From contig CAXUDP010000002.1 in the NCBI GenBank assembly GCA_964249735.1, forward strand, positions 1 to 64,000: DNA of 64,000 bases. The letters run 5' to 3'. Shown in pieces: positions 8,045 through 17,270 of this stretch. The notes under the pieces were generated by a model. It made no database searches. It had not been told where the DNA came from and saw nothing but the letters and a program-made list of their open reading frames with translations. Source of the stretch: Lichenicola sp964249735. GTDB lineage: Bacteria > Pseudomonadota > Alphaproteobacteria > Acetobacterales > Acetobacteraceae. The position numbers were made by a program, and so were the translations under genes. The first letter of the stretch is position 1. Every line of letters starts with the position of its first letter.

Positions 8045-8944
8045 CTACTTCCGCGCGGAGACCGGCGTCGGCTGCACTGCCGCCGGAGCGGCCGGCTGCG
8101 GTCCCGGGTTCGCCGTGGTCGGATAGGTGCCGCTCCTGGCCAGCACCTCCGAATCGACCCCGTCGGCCGGGATGAACACCGACGGCAGGGTGGAGTTGAG
8201 CTGGTTCACCACCTGGGGCGTGATGTCGAACTCCGGCATGTTGAGCGCCACCTGCTCGCGGTGCAGCACGAAGTTCATGCCGTGCGAGGCGGACACCTGC
8301 TTGATCACCTGCACCAGCTCGCGCTCGATCTGGCCGATCGCGACCTGGGCCGCTTCCTGGATGACCCGGTTGCGGTTGCGGAAGTCCTTCTGCGCCGCCT
8401 GCACGCGCGCCTGCAGTGCGCGCACCCGGGCCTGCACCTGGTCCTGGCTCAGCCCCTTGGCCGCCGCCTGGATCTGCTGCTGGGTTTCGCGCCAGGCCGC
8501 CTGCTCCTTCTGCGCGTCGCTGTTGAGCTTGTCGCGTCGCGCACCCAGGATCTTCTCGACCTGCTGGGCGGCGGAGGAGGCGTGCATCACCTCGGGCACG
8601 CTGATGATGCCGTAAACAGCTGCCGGCGGCGGGTTGCCCTTGGGCAGGTCGGAAAGCGACGGGATCGGCGGCAGCGGCAGCACCGGCTGCACCTGCGGGC
8701 CCTGCGCCTGCGGATCCCCGCCCTGCTGCTGGTCCTGCACCGGCATCGCCACCGGCACCGCCTCGGGGACCGGGCGCGGCGGCGGGGCGGCACGGCGATG
8801 CGAGGCCGCGGGCGCGTCGGCAGGCTGGCTGCTCTTGGGCACGAACCAGCCGCCGTTCTGTTGCGCGTGCGCGGACGGGACGAGGAAAGGGGCCTGCATG
8901 AGCAGGGCGCCCGCCAGCAGGAGGGCGCCGGTGGAACGGGACAT
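8045..8944 (-). CDS. OmpH/Skp family periplasmic chaperone with proline/glutamine-rich N-terminal insert
   Basis: Skp-type proteins hold unfolded outer-membrane proteins for BamA. There is a signal peptide (LLLAGALLMQAPFLVPSAHA, cleaved before QQNGG), then about 75 residues rich in Pro, Gln and Ala that Skp normally lacks. The coiled-coil OmpH domain follows from about residue 105: GIISVPEVMHASSAAQQVE, long Q/A/E/R-rich helices, then IEREL and LHREQVALNMPEFDIT. Of three consecutive start codons, the ATG at 8944 has the best spacing from GAGG. The end is an alanine/proline-rich tail. It follows bamA directly. Confidence 0.88.
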   Translation of the reverse strand: MSRSTGALLLAGALLMQAPFLVPSAHAQQNGGWFVPKSSQPADAPAASHRRAAPPPRPVPEAVPVAMPVQDQQQGGDPQAQGPQVQPVLPLPPIPSLSDLPKGNPPPAAVYGIISVPEVMHASSAAQQVEKILGARRDKLNSDAQKEQAAWRETQQQIQAAAKGLSQDQVQARVRALQARVQAAQKDFRNRNRVIQEAAQVAIGQIERELVQVIKQVSASHGMNFVLHREQVALNMPEFDITPQVVNQLNSTLPSVFIPADGVDSEVLARSGTYPTTANPGPQPAAPAAVQPTPVSARK

Positions 8945-8951
8945 CATCACC

Positions 8952-11396
8952 TCAGAATTGGGAGCCGAAGCCGAATCGGAAGACCTGCTGCTTGTCGCTG
9001 GCCTGCTTCACCACCGGGATGCCGAGATCGACGTTGATCAGGCCGAACGGGCTCTTCCAGGACACGCCGACGCCGGTGCCGACTCGCGGCCGCAGGTTGT
9101 CGCCTAGGATCTTCTGATCCGTGTTGAAGGGGAACCGGGAGAAGTCGGTGGTGATGACGCGGGCGCCGGACAGGCCGCCGACATCGACGAAGTAGCGTCC
9201 CGACAGGCCGAGGTCGGGACCCACGGGCAGCGGGAAGTTCAGCTGGGAGGACTGCGTGTAGATGAAGCGGCCGCCGAGCGCGTCCGCCGCCGGGTAGTGG
9301 TTGGTGGGGTTGGAATAGGGGCCGACGCCGCCGTCATAGAAGCCGCGCAGGTTGTCGCCGCCCAGGTAGAAGTTGTCGACGATGTCCTGCCGGCCGCCGC
9401 CGTAGTCGACCAGGTAGCCGGTGCCGGCCTTGAGCGAGATCGTCCAGTCGTGGTTGCCGGTGAGATAGTCGAGCGGGATGAAGTAGGAGCCGTCGATCTT
9501 GCCGCGGACGTACTTCTCGTTGCCGCCGAGGCCTGCCACGTCGACGCCCAGGGTCACCACGTAGCCGTCATGCGGCGCCAGCCGGCTGTCGCGCCGATCG
9601 TAGGCCAGCGTGGTGCCGACCTGCGACAACAGCGACGTGCCTTCCTCCGCCTGCACGTAGAGGCTGGCCTGGGTGAAGATGTCCGACACGCGGCGGTCGG
9701 TCAGGGTGTAGTTCCAGGACTGCGACAGGTAGCGGTTGAACGCGTAGCCGATGCGCGCGGTGCCGCCGATTCGGGTCTCGTAGTAGTTCTGGACGTTGGA
9801 GCTGTTGCCTTCGGTCTGGATGTCGAACAGGTCGATGCCGGCGACCATGTTGCGGCCGAGGAAGTACGGATCGGTCAGCGAGAAGTCCACCTGGCTCTCG
9901 TACTGGGCGATGGTGCCGCTCAGGCTGGCGTCGATGCCGGAGCCGACCAGGTTGGACTGGCGGATGCCGGCGTTGCCCAGCACGCCGGCATCGGTCGAGT
10001 AGCCGCCGCCCAGCGTGATCTGGCCGGTCGGCTTCTCGGTGAGGTTGGCGTTGACGTTGACCCGGTCGGGCGCGGAGCCGGGGGCGGTGTCCACCGTGAC
10101 TGTGTTGAAGAAGCCCAGGTCCTGCAGGCTCTGCTTGGCGCGACGCTGCTCGGCCGGGGTGAACGGGTCGCCCTCGGCGAAGCCGAACTGGCGCCGGATC
10201 ACCCGGTCCTGGGTGATGGTGTTGCCGTTGATGTCGATGCGGTCGACATAGACGCGCGGGCCTTCGCTCACGTCGAACAGCAGGTCCACGGTGTGGTTGT
10301 CGGTGTTGCGCGCGATCTCCGGACGCACGGAGGCGAAGGGCTCGCCGCTGGCCTGCAGCCTGGTCTGCATCGCCTCCGTCACCCGCTGGACGTCGTCGCC
10401 GTTGTACCACTGGTGCTCGAACAGCCCGACCTGGGGGCGCAGGCTCTCCGAGCTGACGTGGCGCAGGGTGGACTTCACCTCGATGTGGCCGATGCGGTAG
10501 CGCGGCCCCTCGCTGATCGTGAAGGTGATCAGGAACGACTTGCGGTCTGGGGCCAGCTCGGCGGTGGCGTCGTTGACGGTGAAGTCGACATAGCCGTTGC
10601 GCAGGTAGAAGCGTCGCAGCAGCTCGGAGTCGTACTTCACCCGGTCCGGGTTGTACTCGTCGGAGGTGGAGAAGAACCGGTACCAGGCCGTCTCCTTGGA
10701 CGTGATCACCTGGGCCAGGCGCGCCTCGCCGAACGCCTTGTTGCCGACGAAGCTGACCTTGCGGATCAGGGTCAGCTCGCCCTCGGTGATCTGGAAGATC
10801 ACGTCGACCCGGTTGTGCGACAGCCGGATGATCTGCGGCGTCACGGTGACGGCGTAGCGGCCCTTCTGGGCATACAGGTCGAGGATCTTCTGCCGGTCGC
10901 GGCTAGCCATCTCGGGGGTATAGACGGCACGCGCGCGCAGCTCGATCTCCTTGCGCAGGTCCTCGTCCTTGTTGGCGTGGTTGCCCTCGAACGAGATGCG
11001 GTTGACGATCGGGTTCTCGACCACCACCACCACCAGCGTGTCGCCGTTGCGGTGCAGGGTCACGTCGCGGAACAGCCCAGTGGCGTAGAGCGTCTTCAGG
11101 CTGCGGTCGAGCTCTTCCTGGTTGAACGGCTCGCCCGCCTGCACCACCAGGTAGGACAGCACGGTGCCGGTCTCGATGCGCGAGTTGCCCTCCACCCGGA
11201 TCGACCGGATGGTGCCGCCGGTCTCCGCCGGCTCCGGTGCCGGGCGATGTCCGACGGCGCCGCGACGCACCGGATGGTGCCGCACCGCCTGGGCTCCGGT
11301 CTCGGGAGCCGGGGCTTGCGCATCCTGCGCGGCGGCGGTGGTGGCGAAGGGAAGCAGGCAGACGGAAGCGAGCAGAGCAGAACGTTTACCGGACAA
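8952..11396 (-). CDS. bamA: outer membrane protein assembly factor BamA
   Basis: The central Omp85 subunit of the BAM complex. The 814-aa protein has a signal peptide (ending TTAAAQ), a basic Pro-rich linker, POTRA repeats (IRSIRVEGNSRIE, RISFEGNHANKD, IRKVSFVGNKAF, YRIGHIEV, VDRIDINGNTITQDRVIRRQF) and a 16-strand barrel domain from about residue 440. The barrel carries the NFYLGGDNLRGF motif and the C-terminal aromatic insertion signal ending FGFGSQF. The start is a TTG; a nearby ATG is out of frame. Flanked by rseP and ompH as in most Proteobacteria. Confidence 0.97.
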   Translation of the reverse strand: MSGKRSALLASVCLLPFATTAAAQDAQAPAPETGAQAVRHHPVRRGAVGHRPAPEPAETGGTIRSIRVEGNSRIETGTVLSYLVVQAGEPFNQEELDRSLKTLYATGLFRDVTLHRNGDTLVVVVVENPIVNRISFEGNHANKDEDLRKEIELRARAVYTPEMASRDRQKILDLYAQKGRYAVTVTPQIIRLSHNRVDVIFQITEGELTLIRKVSFVGNKAFGEARLAQVITSKETAWYRFFSTSDEYNPDRVKYDSELLRRFYLRNGYVDFTVNDATAELAPDRKSFLITFTISEGPRYRIGHIEVKSTLRHVSSESLRPQVGLFEHQWYNGDDVQRVTEAMQTRLQASGEPFASVRPEIARNTDNHTVDLLFDVSEGPRVYVDRIDINGNTITQDRVIRRQFGFAEGDPFTPAEQRRAKQSLQDLGFFNTVTVDTAPGSAPDRVNVNANLTEKPTGQITLGGGYSTDAGVLGNAGIRQSNLVGSGIDASLSGTIAQYESQVDFSLTDPYFLGRNMVAGIDLFDIQTEGNSSNVQNYYETRIGGTARIGYAFNRYLSQSWNYTLTDRRVSDIFTQASLYVQAEEGTSLLSQVGTTLAYDRRDSRLAPHDGYVVTLGVDVAGLGGNEKYVRGKIDGSYFIPLDYLTGNHDWTISLKAGTGYLVDYGGGRQDIVDNFYLGGDNLRGFYDGGVGPYSNPTNHYPAADALGGRFIYTQSSQLNFPLPVGPDLGLSGRYFVDVGGLSGARVITTDFSRFPFNTDQKILGDNLRPRVGTGVGVSWKSPFGLINVDLGIPVVKQASDKQQVFRFGFGSQF

Positions 11397-11584
11397 GGCG
11401 ACCCATCCCCCAGGACTGCTTTCCGAGGCCGCCTCCCCCCGATCGGGGCTCGTCGCTCGCTCGGACGCCAGCCCGTCGCCACCGGACGATGACGCGATCG
11501 GGAGGCAGCATCCGTTGCGGCGGAGCTACCCGAATACCGAGCACCTGCGCAAGCGCGGTGCCGCGACCATCGCCACCCCTCTGG

Positions 11585-12712
11585 TCATCCGATCACATGG
11601 CGGAGCCAGCCGAACAGGCCGAACTGGGCCAGGTCGTTGACGGTGGCGAACAGGAACACCCCGGCGATCAGGGCGAAGCCGGCGCGGAACCCCGCCTCCT
11701 GCACGCCGCGCGACACCGGCCGGCCGCGCAGCGCCTCGATCGCGTAGAACACCAGCCGGCCGCCGTCGAGGATCGGCACCGGCAGCAGGTTCACCAGCCC
11801 GAGGTTGATCGACAGGATGGCCATGAAGGTCAGGAGGCTGGCGGTGCCGGCGGCGGCAAACTGCCCGGACATCTGCGCGATCCGCAGCGTGCCGCCGAGC
11901 TGGGAGGCGGCGACGTGGCCTGTGAGCATCTGCCACAGCCCGGCGACCCAGCTCGCGATCACCACCGCAGTGGTGTGCACCGCCGCCACCAGCGCCTTGA
12001 CCGGACCCACGCGACGCGGCGGCGGCGGCTCCGCCATCACGCCGAGCTGCCCGGTGGTCAGCCCGCCCCCGCTATGCACCGTGCCGAGCGTGGCCGGAAG
12101 GTCGAGCGCGTGGCCATCGCGCTGCACCTGGAGCCGCACAGTGCGGCCGGGGCTGGCGGCGATCAGCCGCTGCAGGTTGCCGAAGCTGGCGATGGGCGCC
12201 CCGTCCACCGCCTCGATCAGGTCGCCTTCCTTCAGGCCCGCCCGCTCGGCGGCGCTTCCCGAGGCGATCCCGCCCACGAGGGGGCGCATCATCGCCAGGT
12301 CGGACGGGTCGGCCGGCTTGCCCGCCGTCGCGAACACGGCGGCGAACAGCACCACCGCGAGCAGGAAGTTGAACACCGGGCCGGCGGCGATCACGATCGC
12401 CCGGCTCAGCACCGGCTTGTCATGGAAGGTGCGGCCCGGCAGCCAGGCGGCGCGCATCTCCGGGCTGGCGTCCTCCGGCCCCTCGAAGCCGTGCGGCTTC
12501 ACGTAACCGCCGATCGGCAGCACGCACAGGCGCCATTCGGTGCCGACCCGGTCGCGCCAGCGCAGCAGCGGCTTGCCGAAGCCGATGGAGAACACCTCGA
12601 CATGGACGCCGCGCCAGCGCGCCGCCAGGTAGTGGCCGAGCTCGTGCACGAACACCAGCACGCCGAGCACGAACAAGGCAGCGAGAACGGTACGCAGGAA
12701 GTCGGGCAGCAT
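11585..12712 (-). CDS. rseP: RIP metalloprotease RseP (site-2 protease)
   Basis: An inner-membrane zinc protease that cuts membrane-embedded anti-sigma factors and remnant signal peptides. The zinc motif HELGH lies at residues 23-27 in the first transmembrane segment. A PDZ domain (about 110-200) contains GSAAERAGLKEGDLIEAVDG, and the third zinc ligand lies in NLLPVPILDGGRL near the C-terminus. The 375-aa start at ATG 12712 was chosen because the upstream open frame is antisense-like and overlaps dxr. It lies between dxr and bamA, the conserved arrangement. Confidence 0.96.
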   Translation of the reverse strand: MLPDFLRTVLAALFVLGVLVFVHELGHYLAARWRGVHVEVFSIGFGKPLLRWRDRVGTEWRLCVLPIGGYVKPHGFEGPEDASPEMRAAWLPGRTFHDKPVLSRAIVIAAGPVFNFLLAVVLFAAVFATAGKPADPSDLAMMRPLVGGIASGSAAERAGLKEGDLIEAVDGAPIASFGNLQRLIAASPGRTVRLQVQRDGHALDLPATLGTVHSGGGLTTGQLGVMAEPPPPRRVGPVKALVAAVHTTAVVIASWVAGLWQMLTGHVAASQLGGTLRIAQMSGQFAAAGTASLLTFMAILSINLGLVNLLPVPILDGGRLVFYAIEALRGRPVSRGVQEAGFRAGFALIAGVFLFATVNDLAQFGLFGWLRHVIG

Positions 12713-12758
12713 GGGAAGCCTCCCAGGGCTCAGGCGAAGGGGCTCAAGGCAGCGAGGC

Positions 12759-13928
12759 TCAGGCGGCGCGTGCGGCGGCGCGGCGGGAGGCAAAGGCCAC
12801 GGCCTGTCGCCGCGCCTCGCCGTCCCAGTGCAGCACCGCATCGAGCGTGTCGGCCGGCGGCGCGCCCAGCCGGCCCAGCACCGCCTCGACCAGACGGGCG
12901 ATGTCGAGATAACCGATCCGCCGGTCGAGGAACGCGTCCACCGCGACCTCGTTGGCGGCGGACAGGATCGCCGGCGCCGCCCCCCCGTCGCGCAGCGCCG
13001 CACGCGCCAGGCGGAGTGCCGGGAAGCGCAGCGGGTCCGGCGCCTCGAAGTCAAGCCGCGCGATCTGCGCCAGGTCGAGGCGCGGGCTGTTGGTGGCGAT
13101 GCGCGCCGGCCAGGCGAGGGCGTGGGCGATCGGGATGCGCATGTCCGCGGCACCCAGCTGCGCCAGCACGCTGCCATCGGCGTACTGCACCATCCCGTGC
13201 ACCACCGATTGCGGATGCACCAGCACGTCGATCCGCTCCTCGGGGAGATCGAAGATCCGCGCCGCCTCGATCACCTCCAGGCCCTTGTTGAACATGGTGG
13301 CGGAGTCGATGCTAATCTTGGCGCCCATTGACCAAGTCGGGTGTCGCAGCGCCGCCTCCGGTCCTGCCGCCTCCATCTGCTCCAGGCTCGCGCTGCGGAA
13401 CGGCCCCCCGGAGGCGGTGAGCACGATCTTCTCGACAGCGCGTTCCTGCCGGTCGGCCATGGCCTGGAACACTGCGTTATGCTCGGAATCGACCGGCAGC
13501 AGGGTTGCGCCGGCGTCCCTTACCGCGCGCAGCATCACGTCACCGGCGCAGACCAGCGCCTCCTTGTTGGCCAGCGCCACAGTGCGGCCGCCGCGGACCG
13601 CCTCGAGCGTCGGCGCCAGCCCGGCAGCGCCGGTGATCGCCGCCATGGTCCAGTCCGCCGGCTCGGCGGCCGCCTCACACACCGCGGCCCGACCTCCCGA
13701 GACGCGTATGCCGGTGCCGTCGAGCAGGTCGCGCAGCACCGGCAGGCCAGCCTCGTCGGCGATCACCGCGTGTCCCGCCCGGAGCGCCCTCGCCTGCTCG
13801 GCGAGCTTCGCGGCATTGCGGCCGCCGACCAGCACCTGGACGCGGTAGCGCTCCGGCGCCTGCAGCAGCAGGTCGACCGTGCTGCCGCCGATGCTGCCGG
13901 TGCTGCCGAGAATGGAAACGCTCTTCAT
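12759..13928 (-). CDS. dxr: 1-deoxy-D-xylulose 5-phosphate reductoisomerase
   Basis: Converts DXP to 2-C-methylerythritol 4-phosphate with NADPH, the committed step of the non-mevalonate isoprenoid pathway. The 389-aa protein starts SVSILGSTGSIG (nucleotide-binding loop), then has ALANKEALV, the metal/substrate motifs PVDSEHNAVFQ, MGAKISIDSATMFNKGLE and VHPQSVVHGMVQY. The gene supplies precursor for UppS, encoded two genes upstream. ATG 13928 is one base after the cdsA stop. Confidence 0.97.
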   Translation of the reverse strand: MKSVSILGSTGSIGGSTVDLLLQAPERYRVQVLVGGRNAAKLAEQARALRAGHAVIADEAGLPVLRDLLDGTGIRVSGGRAAVCEAAAEPADWTMAAITGAAGLAPTLEAVRGGRTVALANKEALVCAGDVMLRAVRDAGATLLPVDSEHNAVFQAMADRQERAVEKIVLTASGGPFRSASLEQMEAAGPEAALRHPTWSMGAKISIDSATMFNKGLEVIEAARIFDLPEERIDVLVHPQSVVHGMVQYADGSVLAQLGAADMRIPIAHALAWPARIATNSPRLDLAQIARLDFEAPDPLRFPALRLARAALRDGGAAPAILSAANEVAVDAFLDRRIGYLDIARLVEAVLGRLGAPPADTLDAVLHWDGEARRQAVAFASRRAAARAA

Positions 13929-13929
13929 G

Positions 13930-14847
13930 TCAGGAGGTCCCGCGGGCTGCCGGCCCCGCCGCATGAGGGATGTCGAAGGCGTACCAGAAACCCGCACCCT
14001 GCGGCGCCGCGAGAGACAGCAGGGCCGCCACCGGTGCGGCGGCGAGCAGGCCGTCGAACCGGTCCAGCAGGCCGCCATGGCCGGGGATAAGCCGGCCGGA
14101 ATCCTTGACCCCGCTGCGCCGCTTGAACGCGCTCTCCGCAAGGTCGCCGGCCTGCGACACCAGGCCGAGCAGCAGCCCGGCGGCAAGACCGCGCGCGGCC
14201 ACCGCCGACAGCTCCGCCCCGTGCGGCACAGGCAGCAGCAGCGCCAGCAGCGCGCCCACCAGCATGGCGCCGGACAGGCCGCCCAGAGCCCCCGACCAGG
14301 TCTTGCCCGGCGAGATGCGCGGCGCCAGCCTGGCGCCGCCCAGCGCGCGGCCGGCGAGATAGGCGAAGCTGTCGCTCGACCACACCACCAGCACGACGAA
14401 CAGCACGCTGTCCCAGCCGGTGCCGACGGTGAAGCGCAGCCAAAGCAGCGCCAGCCCGGCCAGCCCGATCGTCACCGTGCCGAGGGCCACCGCCGGGCCC
14501 AGCAGCACAGGGGCCGCCAGCATCAACACCGCGTCGGTCCAGCGCCCGGGGACGAGGGCGGCGACGCAGGCGACGGATGGCCATCCCAGGAGCACCATCG
14601 CGCGCAGGCTGCGCGTCGGATGATGCAGCAGCCCAGCCCATTCCAGCCCGGCCCCTGCCAGGCCCAGCATCACCAGCACCGCGAACAGCCAGCCGCCGGC
14701 CCAGATGCAGCCGAGCCCGACCGGCGCCAGCAGCCCGGCGGACAGCAGGCGCAGGCGCAGGTCGCGCCAGCTCCGGGAGGGAGGCGGTCCGGCCGGCCCG
14801 CCTGCCCTGGCCCCTGCCGCAGCCACCTCAGCCAGGACGGGCGCCAT
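13930..14847 (-). CDS. cdsA: phosphatidate cytidylyltransferase
   Basis: Makes CDP-diacylglycerol from phosphatidic acid and CTP in the inner membrane, the branch point of phospholipid synthesis. The 305-aa protein has about eight hydrophobic segments and the CdsA signature near the C-terminus: SQAGDLAESAFKRRSGVKDS followed by GRLIPGHGGLLDRFDGL. Start at ATG 14847, which overlaps uppS by 20 bp; the longer open frame upstream is uppS sequence in another register. The later product pgpA acts in the same pathway but lies elsewhere in the window (37.7 kb). Confidence 0.95.
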   Translation of the reverse strand: MAPVLAEVAAAGARAGGPAGPPPSRSWRDLRLRLLSAGLLAPVGLGCIWAGGWLFAVLVMLGLAGAGLEWAGLLHHPTRSLRAMVLLGWPSVACVAALVPGRWTDAVLMLAAPVLLGPAVALGTVTIGLAGLALLWLRFTVGTGWDSVLFVVLVVWSSDSFAYLAGRALGGARLAPRISPGKTWSGALGGLSGAMLVGALLALLLPVPHGAELSAVAARGLAAGLLLGLVSQAGDLAESAFKRRSGVKDSGRLIPGHGGLLDRFDGLLAAAPVAALLSLAAPQGAGFWYAFDIPHAAGPAARGTS

Positions 14848-15640
14848 AGCGGCGCTCGCGCCGGGTGAACTCCTCGATCGCGTGGACCAGGTGGCGCGCC
14901 TCGAAGTCGGGCCACAGCACGTCGAGGAACACCAGCTCGGCATAGGCCGACTGCCAGAGCAGGAAGTTGGACAGCCGGCACTCGCCGCTGGTGCGTATCA
15001 CCAGGTCGGGATCCGGGATGCCGTCGGTGGACAGGTGGCGGGCGAAGCCGGCCTCGTCGAGCGCGTCGGGCTGCAGGGTGCCGGCCTGGGCGGCCTCGGC
15101 GATGCGGCGCGCCGCCTGCAGGATCTCGGCGCGCGCGCCATAGGACAGCGCCACGATCAGGGTCAGCCGGGTGTTGGACGCGGTCAGGCGCTCGGCGTTG
15201 TCCAGTTCGGCGCGTATCTCGGGACCGAACCGCTCGTGCTCGCCGATCACGCGGACCCGCACCCCTTCTCGGTGCAGCTCGGCGATCTCGCTGCGCAGGT
15301 AGTGACGCAGCAACGCGGTCAGGTCGGTGACCTCGTCCGCCGGACGGCGCCAATTCTCGGAGGAGAATGCGTACAGGGTGAGCCAGCGGACGTCGTTCTC
15401 GATCGCCGCGCGGATGCAGCGGCGCACCGCCTGCGCGCCGGCACGGTGGCCTGCCACGCGCGGCAGCCGCCGGCCGGCAGCCCAGCGGCCGTTGCCGTCC
15501 ATGATGATCGCGACGTGGTCGGGCCGCCGCGCGCCTCGATCGGGCACGGCCAGGGCGGCGGCCGGAGCCGGCACCAGCCGGGCCGATGCGGACGCCGGGA
15601 CGGGAACGGGCTCGGTCAGGACGATCTCTGGCTCGGCCAA
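14828..15640 (-). CDS. uppS: (2Z,6E)-farnesyl-PP cis-prenyltransferase (undecaprenyl diphosphate synthase)
   Basis: Condenses isopentenyl-PP units onto farnesyl-PP to make the undecaprenyl carrier for peptidoglycan and O-antigen. The 270-aa protein has an Ala/Pro-rich N-terminal extension of about 35 residues, then HVAIIMDGNGRWA with the catalytic Asp, GHRAGAQAVRR, YAFSSENWRRP and the C-terminal DLVIRTSGECRLSNFLLWQS. Start is a TTG at 15640, 3 bp after the frr stop. Overlaps cdsA by 20 bp. Confidence 0.95.
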   Translation of the reverse strand: MAEPEIVLTEPVPVPASASARLVPAPAAALAVPDRGARRPDHVAIIMDGNGRWAAGRRLPRVAGHRAGAQAVRRCIRAAIENDVRWLTLYAFSSENWRRPADEVTDLTALLRHYLRSEIAELHREGVRVRVIGEHERFGPEIRAELDNAERLTASNTRLTLIVALSYGARAEILQAARRIAEAAQAGTLQPDALDEAGFARHLSTDGIPDPDLVIRTSGECRLSNFLLWQSAYAELVFLDVLWPDFEARHLVHAIEEFTRRERRYGARPG

Positions 15641-15643
15641 GTA

Positions 15644-16207
15644 TCAGACCTGCCTGATCTCGCGGTCCTTGTCCGCGAGGCTGTCATCGATCCGCTTCAC
15701 ATACGAGTCGGTGAGCTTCTGCACGGCATCGGACCAGTCCTTGACGTCGTCCTCGCTGATCTCGCCCTTCCTTTCCAACCCCTTGACCTGGTCCATGCCG
15801 TCGCGGCGCACGCCGCGCACCGCGATCTTGGCGTTCTCGGCGTAGCGGCCGGCTGCCTTGGCCAGCTCGACGCGGCGCTCGGCGGTCAGCATCGGGATCG
15901 GCACACGGACGATCTGGCCGTCCGCGGACGGGTTCAGCCCGAGCCCAGCGTCGCGGATCGCCCGCTCCACCGCACCCACCAGGGTGCGGTCCCAGACCTG
16001 CACCGTGATCATCCGGGCTTCCGGCACCGCGATCGAGCCGACCTGGGTGATCGGCACCTCGCCGCCATAGGCCTCGACCCGCACCGGCTCCAGCAGCGCC
16101 GGGCTGGCTCGGCCGCTGCGCAGGCCGGCGAAGTCGCGGCGGAGCGTTTCCAGCGCGCCGTCCATGCGTCGCGTCAGGTCCTGTGTCAGGCTGGTCTGGT
16201 CGGCCAC
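15644..16207 (-). CDS. frr: ribosome recycling factor
   Basis: Splits post-termination ribosomes together with EF-G. The 187-aa protein has the family features LRRDFAGLRSGRASPALLEPV, VEAYGGEVPITQVGSIAVPEARM, AIRDAGLGLNPSADG and the C-terminal coiled-coil with RRDGMDQVKGLERKGEISEDD. The start is a GTG at 16207; an ATG 6 bp upstream is in another frame. Lies between pyrH and uppS, the typical order. Confidence 0.96.
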   Translation of the reverse strand: MADQTSLTQDLTRRMDGALETLRRDFAGLRSGRASPALLEPVRVEAYGGEVPITQVGSIAVPEARMITVQVWDRTLVGAVERAIRDAGLGLNPSADGQIVRVPIPMLTAERRVELAKAAGRYAENAKIAVRGVRRDGMDQVKGLERKGEISEDDVKDWSDAVQKLTDSYVKRIDDSLADKDREIRQV

Positions 16208-16239
16208 GGTGCATGAACTCCGATGACGTGCGGCGCTGG

Positions 16240-16992
16240 TCAGGCCGGACCTGTGATCCGGGTGAAGCGGCCCTCGCCGCGCATCACCTTGGCGAAGGCG
16301 CCGTGGGCGTGGATGTTGAAGACGATGATCGGCAGGTTGTTCTCGCGGGCCAGGCTGATGGCGGCCGCGTCCATCACGTTCAGGTCCTGCGACAGCACGT
16401 CGAGATAGCTCAGCTCCTCGAACCGCGTCGCGTCGGGATTCTTGCGCGGATCGTCGGAATACACCCCGTCCACCTGGGTGCCCTTGAACAGGGCGGCGCA
16501 GTCCAGCTCGGCAGCGCGCAGTGCGGCCGCGGTGTCGGTGGTGAAGAACGGGTTGCCGGTGCCGGCGGCAAAGATCACCACCCGGTTCTTCTCCATGTGA
16601 CGCATGGCGCGGCGGCGGATGTAGGACTCCGCGATCCCCGGCATCTGGATCGCCGACATCACCCGGGTGTCGACGCCGACCCGTTCCAGCGCGTTCTGCA
16701 TCATCAGGGCGTTGATCACGGTCGCCAGCATGCCGGCATAGTCGCCTTGCGCCCGGTCCATGCCGCGCGCCGCCGCGGCGATGCCGCGGAAGATGTTGCC
16801 GCCGCCGATCACCAGGCCGATCTCGATGCCCATGGCGTGCACGCTGGCGACGTCGGCAGCGATCGCCGACACCGTTTCGGGATCCAGTCCGAAGCTGCCC
16901 TCGCCCATCAGCGCCTCGCCGGAAACCTTCAGCAGCACGCGGCGGTACAGCGCCGGGATCGACGGGTCGGCACTTCGGTCGGGTCCGGACAT
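16240..16992 (-). CDS. pyrH: UMP kinase
   Basis: Phosphorylates UMP to UDP in pyrimidine nucleotide synthesis. The 250-aa amino-acid-kinase-fold protein shows RVLLKVSGEALMG at the start, LVIGGGNIFRG, LMMQNALERVGV, FAAGTGNPFFTTDTAAALRA and GVYSDDPRKNPDA. First gene of the long leftward cluster pyrH-frr-uppS-cdsA-dxr-rseP-bamA-ompH-lpxD-fabZ-lpxA-lpxI/gloA. The usual upstream partners tsf and rpsB are not present here. Confidence 0.97.
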   Translation of the reverse strand: MSGPDRSADPSIPALYRRVLLKVSGEALMGEGSFGLDPETVSAIAADVASVHAMGIEIGLVIGGGNIFRGIAAAARGMDRAQGDYAGMLATVINALMMQNALERVGVDTRVMSAIQMPGIAESYIRRRAMRHMEKNRVVIFAAGTGNPFFTTDTAAALRAAELDCAALFKGTQVDGVYSDDPRKNPDATRFEELSYLDVLSQDLNVMDAAAISLARENNLPIIVFNIHAHGAFAKVMRGEGRFTRITGPA

Positions 16993-17042
16993 CGATCCTC
17001 GCGGCGTGGCGGCCCATCCGGTACGGCCCGGTCGGCGCGCTT

Positions 17043-17071
17043 CTCATAATGCCCAGGCCGGGCGCCCACAA
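17043..17071 (-). promoter_or_regulatory. putative promoter for the pyrH-frr-... cluster
   Basis: On the minus strand TTGTGG (17071-17066) and TATGAG (17048-17043) are 17 bp apart, about 55 bp before the pyrH ATG. The surrounding gap (16993-17270) separates pyrH from the divergent ABC gene and holds nothing else I recognise. Confidence 0.5.
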
Positions 17072-17270
17072 GCGCCGTGATGCCGTGTCGGGCGGACACG
17101 CCAGCCGGTGCCGCGGGCGGAAAAGCCAGCCGGCTCGTTTGTCGCAGCGTCTGGCTTCGACCCAGGGCGTGTGAAAGGACGGCAGCCTAGACCTTCATCG
17201 CCGCTTCTTCTGCCTCCGTGGACGCTTGGCAGGACGCGCAGGCGGTGTAGGAACGGATCGGCAGGGCAGC

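Noticed and set aside
9297..11492. 731-aa plus-strand open frame antisense to bamA
   Set aside because: A shadow frame rich in Val/Asp/Gln, as expected from the complement of GC-rich codons; bamA is certain.
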